Positions 24,623 through 34,384 are shown, counted from the first letter of the stretch. The stretch is 64,000 nt of DNA from Candidatus Methanoperedens sp. (GCA_026552975.1 JAPMTR010000067.1:1-64000); one strand, 5' to 3'. Notes: generated by a model from the letters alone, not told the origin. Translations and numbers: made by a program.

Positions 24623-25663
24623 TCATGGCACTACAAATATCCCTTTCGCAGTTTTTACGATCTTAACTTCATTTCCCTGCTCTGCACTTAAGAATTCAGG
24701 TCTTTTGATAGTGATGGTTTCATAGGTTTCAGGATCAAGTACCTGAATAGTTCTCTCTTCGTTAGCAACGAGAATCGCTGGAACTGCATCCTGTTTCCGG
24801 CTCATTTTTTTTACATCGATAAGGTCATTGAAATTCTCCATGAACCTTTTTCCGGTTTCAAGCTCGATCCCGCTCACATGTTTACCGCAGTTCTGGACCT
24901 CAATTACCTTATCACCAACGCTTATAATATCACCCCGGACAAATTCCGGAAGCCTGAGTGCAAATGTTATCCTGTATAGATCTACACCATTCTTCTGGCC
25001 AACAAGCTTCGGGGATTCCAGGAATTTCCCCCCATAAACATCAATTATTGCCCTGCATATCTGTTTTCCAAGTTTCATGGCACCGACATAATAATCAACG
25101 CCTTCATCAAGCTCAAGTACGTTCGCAATGAACGCAAGCCTGTCCCCCTTCATGCGGGAGCGCGAAGCGACATCCTCTGCGATCTGAGTACATTTTCCTA
25201 ACTCTTCACTCGTGGGGATGCGCTTATCTGCGCGAATTTGCACAATACCTTCAAAATAACCGCCTGCTATCCTGCTGCATGTATCGCATGTCTCCCGGCT
25301 TATTCTGACTTCGGTATCAAGTGCAATTTCAATTGGAGCGCCTCTGATCTTCCCATTTCCTTCTATATGTACCCTGTATCTTGAATAATCCATCGGTTTT
25401 AGTTTAAAATCCAATTTTACGTCATGAGCTTCAGAGTCCTGTTCAAGCGATCCGTTCACACATTCCATGATCGTTTTTTCTTCATCTTCCCCTGAAGACC
25501 ATTTTCCTTTCTTGAATACCGAGCCGCAGGTTGAACATATGCGTGTATACAGGACTTGCGCGCAATTGACAAGTGTCCTGTTCCGTGTAAAGCATTCTTT
25601 GCATAAGTTATCATAAAAGACATCGGTATCTTTACCGCATTTTGGACAGAATAAAGTTGCCAT
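24623..25663 (-). CDS. NMD3 family ribosome-biogenesis protein
   Basis: A 346-residue archaeal relative of the eukaryotic 60S export adaptor NMD3. The N-terminal part holds zinc-finger cysteines: CPKCGKD, CKECF, CSTCGSVF and, later, CDTCSRIAGGYFEGIVQIR, which is the family signature. The C-terminal half has the expected beta domains (GDIISVGDKVIEV, GIELETGKRF). In archaea, which lack a nucleus, it probably acts in large-subunit assembly or quality control. It overlaps the start of nothing else but shares one base with the upstream epimerase gene. Confidence 0.92.
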   Translation of the reverse strand: MATLFCPKCGKDTDVFYDNLCKECFTRNRTLVNCAQVLYTRICSTCGSVFKKGKWSSGEDEEKTIMECVNGSLEQDSEAHDVKLDFKLKPMDYSRYRVHIEGNGKIRGAPIEIALDTEVRISRETCDTCSRIAGGYFEGIVQIRADKRIPTSEELGKCTQIAEDVASRSRMKGDRLAFIANVLELDEGVDYYVGAMKLGKQICRAIIDVYGGKFLESPKLVGQKNGVDLYRITFALRLPEFVRGDIISVGDKVIEVQNCGKHVSGIELETGKRFMENFNDLIDVKKMSRKQDAVPAILVANEERTIQVLDPETYETITIKRPEFLSAEQGNEVKIVKTAKGIFVVP

Positions 25664-26607
25664 TATCGTTTTTCCAGGGTGCTTCGTGTGGCTGCAATTA
25701 CGCTGCTTTTTGAGTTATGCGATGGGTTCCATCCAAGTTTCTGCAATTTCTCAATGGAGAGAAGCATTTTTGGAACATCCCCCTTCCAGCCGCGGGTTCC
25801 CCCCGTGTATGTGAATTTGACATCATGCAGCCCCATTTCTTTAACTATCGACTCACCGATCTGCGTCGAATTGATGGTGTCCAGAGAACCGATATTAAAA
25901 ATATTTGCCATTTCGTTGCTGTTTTTCACCGCAAAAAGGATGCCATTGATGCAATCTGAAACATGGATATAGGATTTTCGCTGCTGTCCATCCCCGAGTA
26001 TCTCAAGAGCTTTCGGGTTTGCTTTCAATTTGTTGATAAAATCGATGATTATCCCGTGGGTTCCCCGATCTCCCACGATATTTGCGAAACGGAATATCCA
26101 TGATCTCATTTCAAATGTATGGCAATATGAGGTTATAAGCGCCTCACAGGCAAGTTTTGAAGCGCCATATAGCGAGATCGGAATTAGCGGCCCATAATTT
26201 TCAGGTGTTGGAATAATGGATGCTTCACCATAAACTGTTGATGTTGATGTGAATGTGATATTTTGCAGCTTATTTATCCGCATCGCTTCAAGCAGGTTAT
26301 AAGTAACGATTATGTTCTGCTCAAGATGGATTTTTGTATCCTGCGCACCCAGACGTACATCAGGATTTGCAGCCAGATGATAAACCATATCAGCGCCTTT
26401 GATCGCAACTTTTAGTTTTTCAAGTTCAAGCATATCGAGTTTCACTAATTTGAAATTCGGATCCTGATCATGATGTTCTATGAACTCCATTTTCCCGGAA
26501 CTCAGATTATCGATAACTGTAACCGTGTTTCCAGCCGCAAGCAGTTTATCGACAAGGTGGCTTCCAATAAAACCTGCTCCTCCGGTAACTATTATTTTAC
26601 TTTTCAT
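25663..26607 (-). CDS. NAD-dependent nucleotide-sugar epimerase/dehydratase
   Basis: A 314-residue short-chain dehydrogenase of the extended family. GGAGFIGSHLVD is the NAD-binding loop, IDNLSSG fixes the adenosine side, and the catalytic residues are Thr/Ser in TSTSTVYGEA and Tyr-xxx-Lys in YGASKLA. Members such as UDP-glucose 4-epimerase supply sugars for S-layer or glycoprotein decoration; the exact sugar is unknown. GAGGT lies eight bases before the ATG and a TATA box lies at 26645-26652. It overlaps the NMD3 gene by one base. Confidence 0.92.
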   Translation of the reverse strand: MKSKIIVTGGAGFIGSHLVDKLLAAGNTVTVIDNLSSGKMEFIEHHDQDPNFKLVKLDMLELEKLKVAIKGADMVYHLAANPDVRLGAQDTKIHLEQNIIVTYNLLEAMRINKLQNITFTSTSTVYGEASIIPTPENYGPLIPISLYGASKLACEALITSYCHTFEMRSWIFRFANIVGDRGTHGIIIDFINKLKANPKALEILGDGQQRKSYIHVSDCINGILFAVKNSNEMANIFNIGSLDTINSTQIGESIVKEMGLHDVKFTYTGGTRGWKGDVPKMLLSIEKLQKLGWNPSHNSKSSVIAATRSTLEKR

Positions 26608-26644
26608 GTAGACCTCTAAGTCTTACTTAAGTTGTAGTGTGTAA

Positions 26645-26652
26645 CTATAAAT
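26645..26652 (-). promoter_or_regulatory. TATA box of the epimerase-NMD3 operon
   Basis: ATTTATAG on the minus strand lies about 40 bases before the epimerase ATG, giving a leader of about 15 bases that carries the GAGGT site. Confidence 0.5.
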
Positions 26653-26671
26653 ATTGCTGATCGCTGAATAT

Positions 26672-27214
26672 TTATTTTTTATTTTTGATCTTATTATTTT
26701 CCAGGCATCCAAAGATAAGTGCAGGAACAGCTCCAATTGCAGTACACGTTTCAAGTGAAACCCCTTTTGATGTTATATCAAGATGATATTGGGCTATCTC
26801 AAAAAGTTCGTGTGGAAGACCTTTATGGCCTAACCCTATGAGGAATAAGAATGATTTCTTCCTGATAATATTCTCTGTAAGAGTAGAGATGTTGATCTCT
26901 TTCTTATTGTGAGGTTTTGAAGTTGTGACTACAGGCGATCCAAACTGCGGCTGGAATCCTTTTTCTGGAAGATCGAACACATGAAATCTTCCTGAACTGA
27001 AAAGCTCAACCAGATATTTTCCCGAACTGCCGATGGTTGTTCTGTCTATTACGAAATCCACAAGTTCTTCTGAACTCAATTTAAAAGGATAATCAAAAAG
27101 GGCAAGGTTAAATCCAAAAGCATAGGCAATAGGGGCTGCCCTTGCAATGCTGCGGTAATGGGCTTCATGGATCTTTATTTTATCATACGTGTTGACGATC
27201 CCTAGAGTTAACAT
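26672..27214 (-). CDS. DUF531 family archaeal protein
   Basis: A 180-residue protein matching DUF531: it begins LTLGIVNTYDKIKIHEAHYRS and continues with ARAAPIAYAFGFNLALFDYP. The segment FLFLIGLGHKGLPHELFE and the C-terminal SLETCTAIGAVPALIFGCL look like the knotted end of SPOUT-type RNA methyltransferases, so an RNA-modifying role is plausible but unproven. It stands alone between the epimerase and a regulator on the same strand. The last residues (NNKIKNKK) are polar and non-conserved. Confidence 0.82.
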   Translation of the reverse strand: MLTLGIVNTYDKIKIHEAHYRSIARAAPIAYAFGFNLALFDYPFKLSSEELVDFVIDRTTIGSSGKYLVELFSSGRFHVFDLPEKGFQPQFGSPVVTTSKPHNKKEINISTLTENIIRKKSFLFLIGLGHKGLPHELFEIAQYHLDITSKGVSLETCTAIGAVPALIFGCLENNKIKNKK

Positions 27215-27252
27215 GTGTTTAATAGATCAATTGGACCGTCAATCAAGAAAAA

Positions 27253-27627
27253 TTATTTACCCAGTTCCTTTAACCTTTTTATCTTCTTTTGGGATTCATC
27301 TACAATTTTTTTCTGCTCTTTCTCAAGCTGGGCAACTATCTCATTAAATCCGACTTTAAGAGTATATATCTTAAATGGTCTGCCTTTCCCCGGTTTTTTC
27401 TCCTCCCTCTCATCAACCCAGTCACGCTCTTTTAATTCCCTCATAGCGATACTAACTTCGGGCTGGCGCAATCTGGCCGATCTTTCAAGGTCAAGGGATG
27501 TAGCTGTATTCATATTTTGAAGGAATGCAAGGGACATGGAAATATTCCTGCTCAAACCCAGGGACATAAGGGCATCGGCTATCTCTTCACCTTTTTCGTC
27601 AAGCTGTTTGATTTTAAGATTTTTCAT
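27253..27627 (-). CDS. Winged-helix transcriptional regulator
   Basis: A 124-residue archaeal regulator of the ArsR/MarR type. The helix-turn-helix is NTATSLDLERSARLRQPEVSIAMRELKERDWVDE, followed by a wing (KPGKGRPFKIYTL) and a C-terminal coiled coil rich in Lys and Glu, probably for dimers. It has no metal-binding cysteines. Homologues are common in methanogens, with unknown targets. It lies just downstream of the phosphoesterase gene of the RPA group and may be co-transcribed with it. Confidence 0.85.
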   Translation of the reverse strand: MKNLKIKQLDEKGEEIADALMSLGLSRNISMSLAFLQNMNTATSLDLERSARLRQPEVSIAMRELKERDWVDEREEKKPGKGRPFKIYTLKVGFNEIVAQLEKEQKKIVDESQKKIKRLKELGK

Positions 27628-27658
27628 ATTGACTCTAATATATATTAACTACCTGGTA

Positions 27659-28441
27659 TTATTTTAATCTTTCGATACCCAGTTTCTTGATATTTCCTAC
27701 CAGACCCAGGTTTGTCCCTTCAAGGAGAAACACTGACGCCTTTTCAAGCTCTATTGCATGGTTTGCAAAAACAGGGCCAAGTAGATCCTCATGGATTGAC
27801 TCATTAAAAGGTATCCCACCGCACAATTCGTTAAATGCAGGTATTATGATCACCTCTGGATCAGTCCACTTGATATCGCCGAAATATTTTTTTATGGCTT
27901 TTTCAATAAATCGGGTCTTGATCCACACCTTCTGCGAAACAGCGTGCCCGAGTTTATCCTTAAGCCTCACTGTGGGGTGGTTATGTGACATCACGATCTG
28001 TCCAGTCGATAACAACTTCATATCTGGCCAGGTATGACCATGGAAATAACCAACATCATCAAGGACAAAACCTCGCGCTCCATGAATAGAGATATTTTCC
28101 GGGATCAACTCCTCGATATCCCCATCATGGTTCCCAGGAACGATATCAATCGGCGCATAAGATGCCAGGGTCCCAAGAAAATCCGGGACTTCTTTTTTTT
28201 CCTGCCAGGATGTCCGGGGCACATTATGCTTTATATCACCAAGAAGCACTATCCGGTCTGGATTCACAGATTCTATGAGATCAAGCATGCGCTTCTTTCT
28301 TTTTTCCACCTGGCTAGGGATCGAAAAACCCCTGTGATAAAGCTCCCATTCTATGCCAAGGTGAATATCTGCGATCACAAGAACCTTTATGGAGTTCTCA
28401 ACAACAAGAGCGGGTTCATTCAAAATAGGGGTTGCGGTCAT
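27659..28441 (-). CDS. Calcineurin-like metallophosphoesterase
   Basis: A 260-residue phosphoesterase of the archaeal MJ0037/COG1407 group. Metal-ligand motifs are VIADIHLGIEWE, LLGDIKHN, VPGNHDGD, SHNHPTVR and YFHGHTW, an intact active site. COG1407 proteins are annotated as ICC-like phosphoesterases and often sit beside RPA and RPA-associated protein genes, as here, which points to a role in DNA metabolism. Substrate unknown. The upstream rpap gene ends 19 bases before its start. Confidence 0.9.
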   Translation of the reverse strand: MTATPILNEPALVVENSIKVLVIADIHLGIEWELYHRGFSIPSQVEKRKKRMLDLIESVNPDRIVLLGDIKHNVPRTSWQEKKEVPDFLGTLASYAPIDIVPGNHDGDIEELIPENISIHGARGFVLDDVGYFHGHTWPDMKLLSTGQIVMSHNHPTVRLKDKLGHAVSQKVWIKTRFIEKAIKKYFGDIKWTDPEVIIIPAFNELCGGIPFNESIHEDLLGPVFANHAIELEKASVFLLEGTNLGLVGNIKKLGIERLK

Positions 28442-28460
28442 TTTTGGGTATCAATTCAGG

Positions 28461-29513
28461 TCAAACCTTCCTGAGTGTTCCAATTTTAGGTTCATAACAC
28501 CGCCCTTCATCCATAAGATCTTTTATGGCCGACTCCGCGATCTCTGCTTCTATGCCAGCTTCTTTCGCGGCCTCGATCACGCCTGAAAATGATGTGCCTT
28601 TACCAATATCAAGCTGATCAATGATTTGAGCGATCATTTCCTTAGGATCAGGTTTAGGAGGCTCTTCATCTGCCTGGACAGGGATTTGCGGCTCTGAAAC
28701 CTCTGTTACTTCAATATCTTCAACATTTGTCTTTTCAGCGTCAATTACTTCTTCAATTTCTTTTAGCTCTTTAGCGTCTATACTCTCTTCACTCTCTTTT
28801 GCAGAGTCTTTGTCCACATGCCCATGGGTCTGCCTTTCAAGTTGATGATCATGAATAATACCGCTATCTGCAGTGATCATTTTAACAGCATGGACAAGTG
28901 AATTTTTAATTTCAGGAAGGATCCGATCCAGGTTCTTATAGTGTCCTAAGGCATGCACTATTCCATTTAAATGAGAAGAGTTCTTCACTTTATTTTGAAG
29001 GAAATCCTGCAATTGGGTTCCCGACAGGCCAGAATCAAGCGCATCTTCTATAATTTTGATCCGTTCAAGCGTTCTTTCGGCTGTTTCTATCACCCACATG
29101 TCCCTTTGCTTTTCATCAGCAGTGTTGATCTCCTCGGGTCTTACGGATAAATAAATATTGCCATCCTCAGGTTCATATTTCCTGGCTTTGCCTACAAGGG
29201 CGACATAAGCAGGAACCTCCAATTCCGATAAAAATATGGCAGCTTCGGGCTGGTACTGTCCTGCATATAAGGTAAATACTCCTGTTGGATCAGCTATGCG
29301 CGCTCTCCATAGGTTATTATCTTTTCCTATGTTTTCAACCTCTGTAATGACCCCGATAATAAAAAGGCGGTTGCATTTTACTCCGGTCGGTGTAATTATA
29401 TAATTTGGAGCCCGATCATCTCCTTCGTTGATATACATGTTCGATGAATTGAATTCCTGGGCAAAAATTCTCCATGCGATCTCCCTGTCCATTATTTTTT
29501 CTGTCTTTTCCAT
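28461..29513 (-). CDS. RPA-associated protein (OB-fold)
   Basis: A 350-residue partner of archaeal RPA (COG3390). The N-terminal 150 residues contain an OB-fold (RLFIIGVITEVENIGKDNNLWRARIADPTG and AYVALVGKARKYEPEDGNIYL). A helical middle and a long acidic linker (about 220-295, rich in Glu, Asp and Val) follow, and the end is a winged-helix-like module (IAQIIDQLDIGKGTSFSGVI). It is predicted to aid RPA binding to single-stranded DNA. Its gene starts two bases after the rpa stop codon, so both are made together. Confidence 0.88.
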   Translation of the reverse strand: MEKTEKIMDREIAWRIFAQEFNSSNMYINEGDDRAPNYIITPTGVKCNRLFIIGVITEVENIGKDNNLWRARIADPTGVFTLYAGQYQPEAAIFLSELEVPAYVALVGKARKYEPEDGNIYLSVRPEEINTADEKQRDMWVIETAERTLERIKIIEDALDSGLSGTQLQDFLQNKVKNSSHLNGIVHALGHYKNLDRILPEIKNSLVHAVKMITADSGIIHDHQLERQTHGHVDKDSAKESEESIDAKELKEIEEVIDAEKTNVEDIEVTEVSEPQIPVQADEEPPKPDPKEMIAQIIDQLDIGKGTSFSGVIEAAKEAGIEAEIAESAIKDLMDEGRCYEPKIGTLRKV

Positions 29514-29515
29514 AT

Positions 29516-30781
29516 TTACCCTGCTATCCTCCCAAGAAACTGTTGCGCTTTTTCCTGGATCGTTGCAATAGGTTCCCAGACATCACCTGCAACAAGCGTA
29601 ATCCCAAATTCACCTTTTGACATATTGCCCCTTGCGGCTAACCTTCGACCCTGGATCTTTCTTTTTATTTCTTCCTCTACTGCTTTTTGCGACATTGCTG
29701 TTCGAGCCATGTCTTTTGCTCCTTCGATACTGATCCCGCATATCTTCCGGGTTAGCACAGAATCAAGAACAAGTGTCATCGCACCTGTACCATCATCAAT
29801 TATAGCTTTAATACGCATATCTGCTTTTTCATCAACTTTGCCGTGTGCTCTGCACATACCTTTCTGGATCACACGGGAACATCTGGGGCATCGGTTGATT
29901 AGACCGGAGCCGGGCCTTATGGAAAGGATATTTCCCTCCACAACGATATCATAAGCCCCATCTTTGGAAATCACGTCCTCGATCCTGGATCCGGCCTTTT
30001 CCTTAAATATGATCTTTTTCTCAAGTTTAATGACCTGGCTTCCTTCATTGATATTCAAAGTTGGAACACCCCTGTAAGAGCGCACATATCCATTCTTTAT
30101 CTTTACAGTATTCCCTGTAGCAATTTCCGGTAAGATGACCCATGATGTGAAGGGGAGCTTTGTCTCTTCATCAGCGATGATCCCGGTCATTATTTTTTTA
30201 ATCCCATCTTTTGTATTAATATCATGGAAATCTAAACCCATGATCGTGAACTCAGTATGAATATTGATGTCGCCGTCTCTGAATTCTGTAAGTTTTTTAA
30301 GTTCGCTATCCTTCATTGCCTGCAATCTTGTAGATAGCTTTGTGACCTTTGATCTGGGAGATAAATTTATTTCCGGTCTTTCCTGCCAGTTCCTGACATA
30401 GGTTTGTGTTATGTTTACTACATCTCCAGCTTTCAGGTCGTGATCAGACCAGGCTGAAAAACTTCTGACCGCTGTTTCATCCCTTAAATTCCCTGTAAAA
30501 ACAGTTTTGTTTACATTCTTTATAGTGATTGTCTTTTTGGTGACCTCAAGGACTTCGACAGTTATTTCGATATTATGGTCTCCTATCTTGATATCTTTGA
30601 GTTTTCTTAAAATACTTTTCTCTGCCCCGCCATATTTTTTTATCAGGCTTCTTTTGGCTTCGCTCAAAGGGACTCTGAATTTGAGCAATTTCTTTAAATC
30701 CGTTGTTATGCTGACTTCATCTATTTCGTTATCAAGCGCCCTTTTTATTTCTTCTACATGAGGCGCATATTCAATCTCCAT
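29516..30781 (-). CDS. rpa: Replication protein A, single-stranded DNA-binding
   Basis: A 421-residue ssDNA-binding protein with three OB-folds: about 65-145 (HNIEITVEVLEVTKKTITI), 165-250 and 270-370. The third contains a zinc finger of the form C-x2-C-x8-C-x2-H (CPRCSRVIQKGMCRAHGK), as in archaeal and eukaryotic RPA. It protects single strands during replication and repair. The N-terminal helical segment is usual. A GGAGG site seven bases before the ATG supports the start. Its operon partner is the RPA-associated protein. Confidence 0.93.
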   Translation of the reverse strand: MEIEYAPHVEEIKRALDNEIDEVSITTDLKKLLKFRVPLSEAKRSLIKKYGGAEKSILRKLKDIKIGDHNIEITVEVLEVTKKTITIKNVNKTVFTGNLRDETAVRSFSAWSDHDLKAGDVVNITQTYVRNWQERPEINLSPRSKVTKLSTRLQAMKDSELKKLTEFRDGDINIHTEFTIMGLDFHDINTKDGIKKIMTGIIADEETKLPFTSWVILPEIATGNTVKIKNGYVRSYRGVPTLNINEGSQVIKLEKKIIFKEKAGSRIEDVISKDGAYDIVVEGNILSIRPGSGLINRCPRCSRVIQKGMCRAHGKVDEKADMRIKAIIDDGTGAMTLVLDSVLTRKICGISIEGAKDMARTAMSQKAVEEEIKRKIQGRRLAARGNMSKGEFGITLVAGDVWEPIATIQEKAQQFLGRIAG

Positions 30782-30855
30782 AAAGCCTCCTTCAGACCGA
30801 TGGGATAAGAGTTATAGGACAATAAAAGATAAAAAACCATCGGGTGAGGATTACA

Positions 30856-31365
30856 TCATTCGGTTTCCCCGAAGATCTCGATCCTCTGGCCTTTCACAGT
30901 AAGGATAGAAGAACGTCGAGACACAGCGCGGATGAACATGATACTTTTATCAATGACCCTCTGGAGGCCATTCATTGACTGGTTTCCTCCTTTTACTTCC
31001 CTTTCAATTTGATCAAGATACGATCTTAATTCATTGTCACTTTTGAACGTGACCATTATCATATCAGAAAGATCTTCTACCGAGCACTCAAAATTAACCT
31101 GGACCCTGGAATATGAAGAATGATATTCCTTTTCAGGTGTTTTCCCTGGAAGCGGCATTCTCCATTTGCTCTCCACGAAACCACTTTTTTTCAAGATCAA
31201 TAAGCTTTCAGCCGGCTTGAAGCTCACTTCTTTTTCGATCTCTTCATCGGTCTTCCAACCGGTCTGTAAACAATCAAATACTTTTTTGTGGGATTCGGTT
31301 CCAAACGCACGCAAAAGCGGAACTATATCAGAAGGTTCATTAATAATACGAATTCTTTTTCCCAT
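30856..31365 (-). CDS. Archaeal winged-helix (ArsR-like) regulator
   Basis: A 169-residue protein with a winged-helix N terminus (SDIVPLLRAFGTESHKKVFDCLQTGWKTDEEIEKEV, then SLLILKKSGFVESKWR). A beta-rich middle and an alpha-helical end follow (SMNGLQRVIDKSIMFIRAVSRRSSILTVKGQRIEIFGE). The layout matches a conserved but uncharacterised regulator of Methanosarcinales. It is the first of four same-strand genes leading to the RPA operon, yet a gap of 74 bases makes separate transcription likely. Confidence 0.8.
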   Translation of the reverse strand: MGKRIRIINEPSDIVPLLRAFGTESHKKVFDCLQTGWKTDEEIEKEVSFKPAESLLILKKSGFVESKWRMPLPGKTPEKEYHSSYSRVQVNFECSVEDLSDMIMVTFKSDNELRSYLDQIEREVKGGNQSMNGLQRVIDKSIMFIRAVSRRSSILTVKGQRIEIFGETE

Positions 31366-31427
31366 GGATGATCTCTCTTTGTAGCATCCTTCAATTGTTT
31401 TATAATAGGATAAATGTTTTGAAGAAA

Positions 31428-31940
31428 CTATATCCCATTAAAAATATTAATTCCCATACTCAAGACTGTAAGTATTATGCCAGCCATCAGAACACCTGCA
31501 AAAATTGCAAGAAGAGCGTTCTTGAACTTGAATCCAAAAACAAAAGCTGCAGCACACCCTGTCCATGCACCGGTCGCAGGTAAAGGTATGCCTACAAATA
31601 ACGCAAGCCCGATTGACCCATATTTCTCAAAATTAGCACTGTGCTTTCTGTGCGTCCTTGTAAAAAGCCACTCAAAAAACCTGTCCCCTGTCTTCCAGCG
31701 GCGAAGATAATTTGACACCGGCTCAAGGTACAGAAGAAGAGGGATGACAGGGAGCATATTTCCTATGATCGCAAGGGCAAAAGCAGTGACCGGGTCCATG
31801 CCGAACCCATATGGAGGTTTCATTATGGCAATTGGGATCGCAAGCCTCAATTCTACTATAGGAAGCGCTGCCATAATTATTATGGCAAGCCATGATGGAA
31901 TGGAACTGAAAAGAGAAAGGAGATAGGTTTCAAGGGTCAT
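31428..31940 (-). CDS. Small multidrug-export family (COG2426) membrane protein
   Basis: A 170-residue membrane protein with four or five hydrophobic segments. ALPIVELRLAIPIAIM near the start and GIPLPATGAWTGCAAAFVFGF near the end are the signature of the PF06695 family. It is named for drug export on weak grounds; the real substrate is unknown. Its start codon overlaps the rfcS stop by four bases, so it rides on the replication-factor transcript. Confidence 0.85.
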   Translation of the reverse strand: MTLETYLLSLFSSIPSWLAIIIMAALPIVELRLAIPIAIMKPPYGFGMDPVTAFALAIIGNMLPVIPLLLYLEPVSNYLRRWKTGDRFFEWLFTRTHRKHSANFEKYGSIGLALFVGIPLPATGAWTGCAAAFVFGFKFKNALLAIFAGVLMAGIILTVLSMGINIFNGI

Positions 31941-32902
31941 TTTTTATTCGCACCGCACAGAATGAAATGGGCTATTAGCGCCTCAAGTTGTATGCGCTCA
32001 TTTGCACCTTCCGCGATTCGAAAATCGATCTCACCTATACGGTCGATAAGGTCGACTTTTAGCTTATCAGGAATTGTCATATCGAACATGGCGCGATATA
32101 TCTGGCCTATTATGTCTTCGCCTGAAAGCCCCTGTTCGATCAAAAGGTAATCGAGTTGACCCCTGGCTTTCATAAAATTCCCGTCAAGGGCATGTTTTAT
32201 CAGATCGACGATCTCTTCTGGTTTTGCCGTTGCCGTGGTTTTATAAATAGCATCCATGTTGACGGTCTTATCAAGCATTGCAGCCGCCTGCAAGGCATTG
32301 ATGGCGCGGCGCATATCCCCCGCTGCCACATATCTTATGGCTTCAAGGCCGTCATCAGTTAATGTTACCCCTTCAATTTTGGCAATATGTCTTATCCTTT
32401 CATCAACAGCCGCGCTTGATATTGGCTTGAACCTGTAAACAGCGCATCTTGATTGTATAGGTTCGATAATTTTAGAGGAATAATTACATGACATGATGAA
32501 ACGGCAGGAACTTGTGTATTTTTCCATCGTCCTTCTAAGAGCTGATTGTGCGTCTGAAGTGAGAGCATCTGCTTCGTCTAAGAATATTATCTTAAATTCT
32601 GCCTGACCAAGAGGCGATGTCCTTGCAAAGTTCTTGATCTTTGTCCTGACAACATCTATCCCGCGCTCATCACTGGCATTGAGTTCTGTGAAATTATTCA
32701 TCCAGTCCTCGCCAAAAAGCTCTCTGGCTACACATATCGCACATGCTGTTTTTCCAACTCCTGGAGGTCCAGAGAAAAGAAGGTGCGGAAGGTTCCTTGC
32801 ATGAATATATGATTTTAGGCGCTTAACTACTTCAACCTGCCCTACTACATCCTCAAGCTTTTTAGGGCGATATTTCTCGATCCAGATTTCCTCTTTGAGC
32901 AT
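31937..32902 (-). CDS. rfcS: Replication factor C small subunit (clamp loader)
   Basis: A 321-residue AAA+ ATPase that, with the large subunit, loads the PCNA clamp. It shows WIEKYRPKKLEDVVGQ, Walker A GPPGVGKTA, LNASDERGIDVVR, Walker B IIFLDEADAL, sensor FIMSCNYSSKII and the arginine-finger motif QSRCAVYRF, followed by the C-terminal collar domain. The partner rfcL is not in the window. The upstream gap of 240 bases separates it from the divergent CARDB gene and must hold both promoters. Confidence 0.95.
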   Translation of the reverse strand: MLKEEIWIEKYRPKKLEDVVGQVEVVKRLKSYIHARNLPHLLFSGPPGVGKTACAICVARELFGEDWMNNFTELNASDERGIDVVRTKIKNFARTSPLGQAEFKIIFLDEADALTSDAQSALRRTMEKYTSSCRFIMSCNYSSKIIEPIQSRCAVYRFKPISSAAVDERIRHIAKIEGVTLTDDGLEAIRYVAAGDMRRAINALQAAAMLDKTVNMDAIYKTTATAKPEEIVDLIKHALDGNFMKARGQLDYLLIEQGLSGEDIIGQIYRAMFDMTIPDKLKVDLIDRIGEIDFRIAEGANERIQLEALIAHFILCGANKK

Positions 32903-33142
32903 TCCTACCTTATTAAGAATCAGGTATTATTTAAGTTTCCTGTATTGGATTTAAAAGGAATAGTGTGACATGAATTTCCAGTCGCTGAATTGCTGCCATG
33001 ATAGTGTGGGAATTGGTTGGGATAACTCCTGAGAAAGCTTTATACATCTTTTGATAAATAGAACATATATATTATTGAAGAGGGAAAAAGTGAGATATCA
33101 ATATGATAAAAGAATTCACTATCAAGAAAAGGTGATTATAAA

Positions 33143-34369
33143 TTGAATAAGAAGATAATACAAGCAGTCTTGTTCATATTCACTTTTATAATCACATTAA
33201 CAGGATTTCCTATTACACAGGCAATATTTGTACCTGAAGAATGTGTTATAGCAGTCGTGCAGGGGATAAGCCCCAGCTCAGTCGGAATTGATGATGAATT
33301 CACCCTTGGCATTAACCTTGAGGTTTGCGGAGGTAGAATTCCTGAAAATATTAAATTTGCTATCACCGGTATCCCCCCTGATATCATAGTTACAGAAAAT
33401 CTTGTGACCAAAATCCCTGAATTATTCTATAGTACCAGTGAACGATATATCAGATATCACATGAGAACAACCCCGGATGCAAATCCAGGACCTCATGTTA
33501 TCAAGATGGAGTTGACATATGGCAAAGACAGTATAATTACAACGAAGTATTATGAAGTTGAAGTGAGAGTTATCGGAAATGATGCCCAACCACGAATTTC
33601 TTCGGTAAAATTTTCTCCTGAGTATATCTATGAGGGAGATTCAGTTGATCTAAGTTTGGGAATAGAAAATTATGGTAAATCAATTGCAAAATCAGTTGCT
33701 GTTACTTTGGATCATGATTTTAAGGGTATCAAGGATGCCACCCTTGGAACATTGGATCTTAATGGCAGCCAGACTGCATTATTCAAATTTAAAGCAGGTA
33801 AAGCAGGAAATTATAAAATCCCCGTTTTCATTGAGTATGAAGATGACTTTGGGAAGCAAAAAGATGAATCTGAGATCAAATTAACAGTGCTTGACAAAAA
33901 GGGCAGTTTGAATATCGCATCAGTAAAGGTCAATCCTGTACTTCCATATATGGGCGATACAGTGGAATTGACTATGAGAGTTGAAAACTTTGGTGCCAGG
34001 ACATTGAATGCGGTAAGGGTATATGCGGACCATCCTTTCAAAGGGCTGAAAGAATCATTTATCGGAACTCTTGATCCAAATGAAGATGGACCTGCAGTAA
34101 TTACTTTCATAGCAGATCGATCGGGGGAATACGAGTTCCCAATTAATATAATTTATAGTGATGATTTTGGAGAAGAGACGATCAATAAAAAAGTTAATAT
34201 TATTGTATTAGAAAAAAACAATAGCGCTAGCCCGATAATAATAACTATACTTATCCTTGCAGTTATCGGCGGATTGGTATACTACAACTACAAAACAATA
34301 AGATCAAAAGATAAGATCATAAAGCAATTAATGAAAGGTATTGACAACACTACTGAAAAGAAAGAATAA
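33143..34369 (+). CDS. Exported CARDB-repeat protein with C-terminal anchor
   Basis: A 408-residue surface protein: signal peptide at 1 to about 26 (AVLFIFTFIITLTGFPITQA), an N-terminal beta domain, and two CARDB-like repeats that share EYIYEGDSVDLSLGIENYGKS and LPYMGDTVELTMRVENFGAR. A C-terminal membrane helix (SPIIITILILAVIGGLVYY) is followed by a short basic tail. Proteins of this kind (COG1361) are fused to or encoded beside FtsX-type exporters in archaea. Translation starts at TTG, supported by GGTGA nine bases upstream. It is first in a three-gene ABC cassette. Confidence 0.8.
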   Translation: MNKKIIQAVLFIFTFIITLTGFPITQAIFVPEECVIAVVQGISPSSVGIDDEFTLGINLEVCGGRIPENIKFAITGIPPDIIVTENLVTKIPELFYSTSERYIRYHMRTTPDANPGPHVIKMELTYGKDSIITTKYYEVEVRVIGNDAQPRISSVKFSPEYIYEGDSVDLSLGIENYGKSIAKSVAVTLDHDFKGIKDATLGTLDLNGSQTALFKFKAGKAGNYKIPVFIEYEDDFGKQKDESEIKLTVLDKKGSLNIASVKVNPVLPYMGDTVELTMRVENFGARTLNAVRVYADHPFKGLKESFIGTLDPNEDGPAVITFIADRSGEYEFPINIIYSDDFGEETINKKVNIIVLEKNNSASPIIITILILAVIGGLVYYNYKTIRSKDKIIKQLMKGIDNTTEKKE

Positions 34370-34384
34370 TGAGGGGATCCCAGA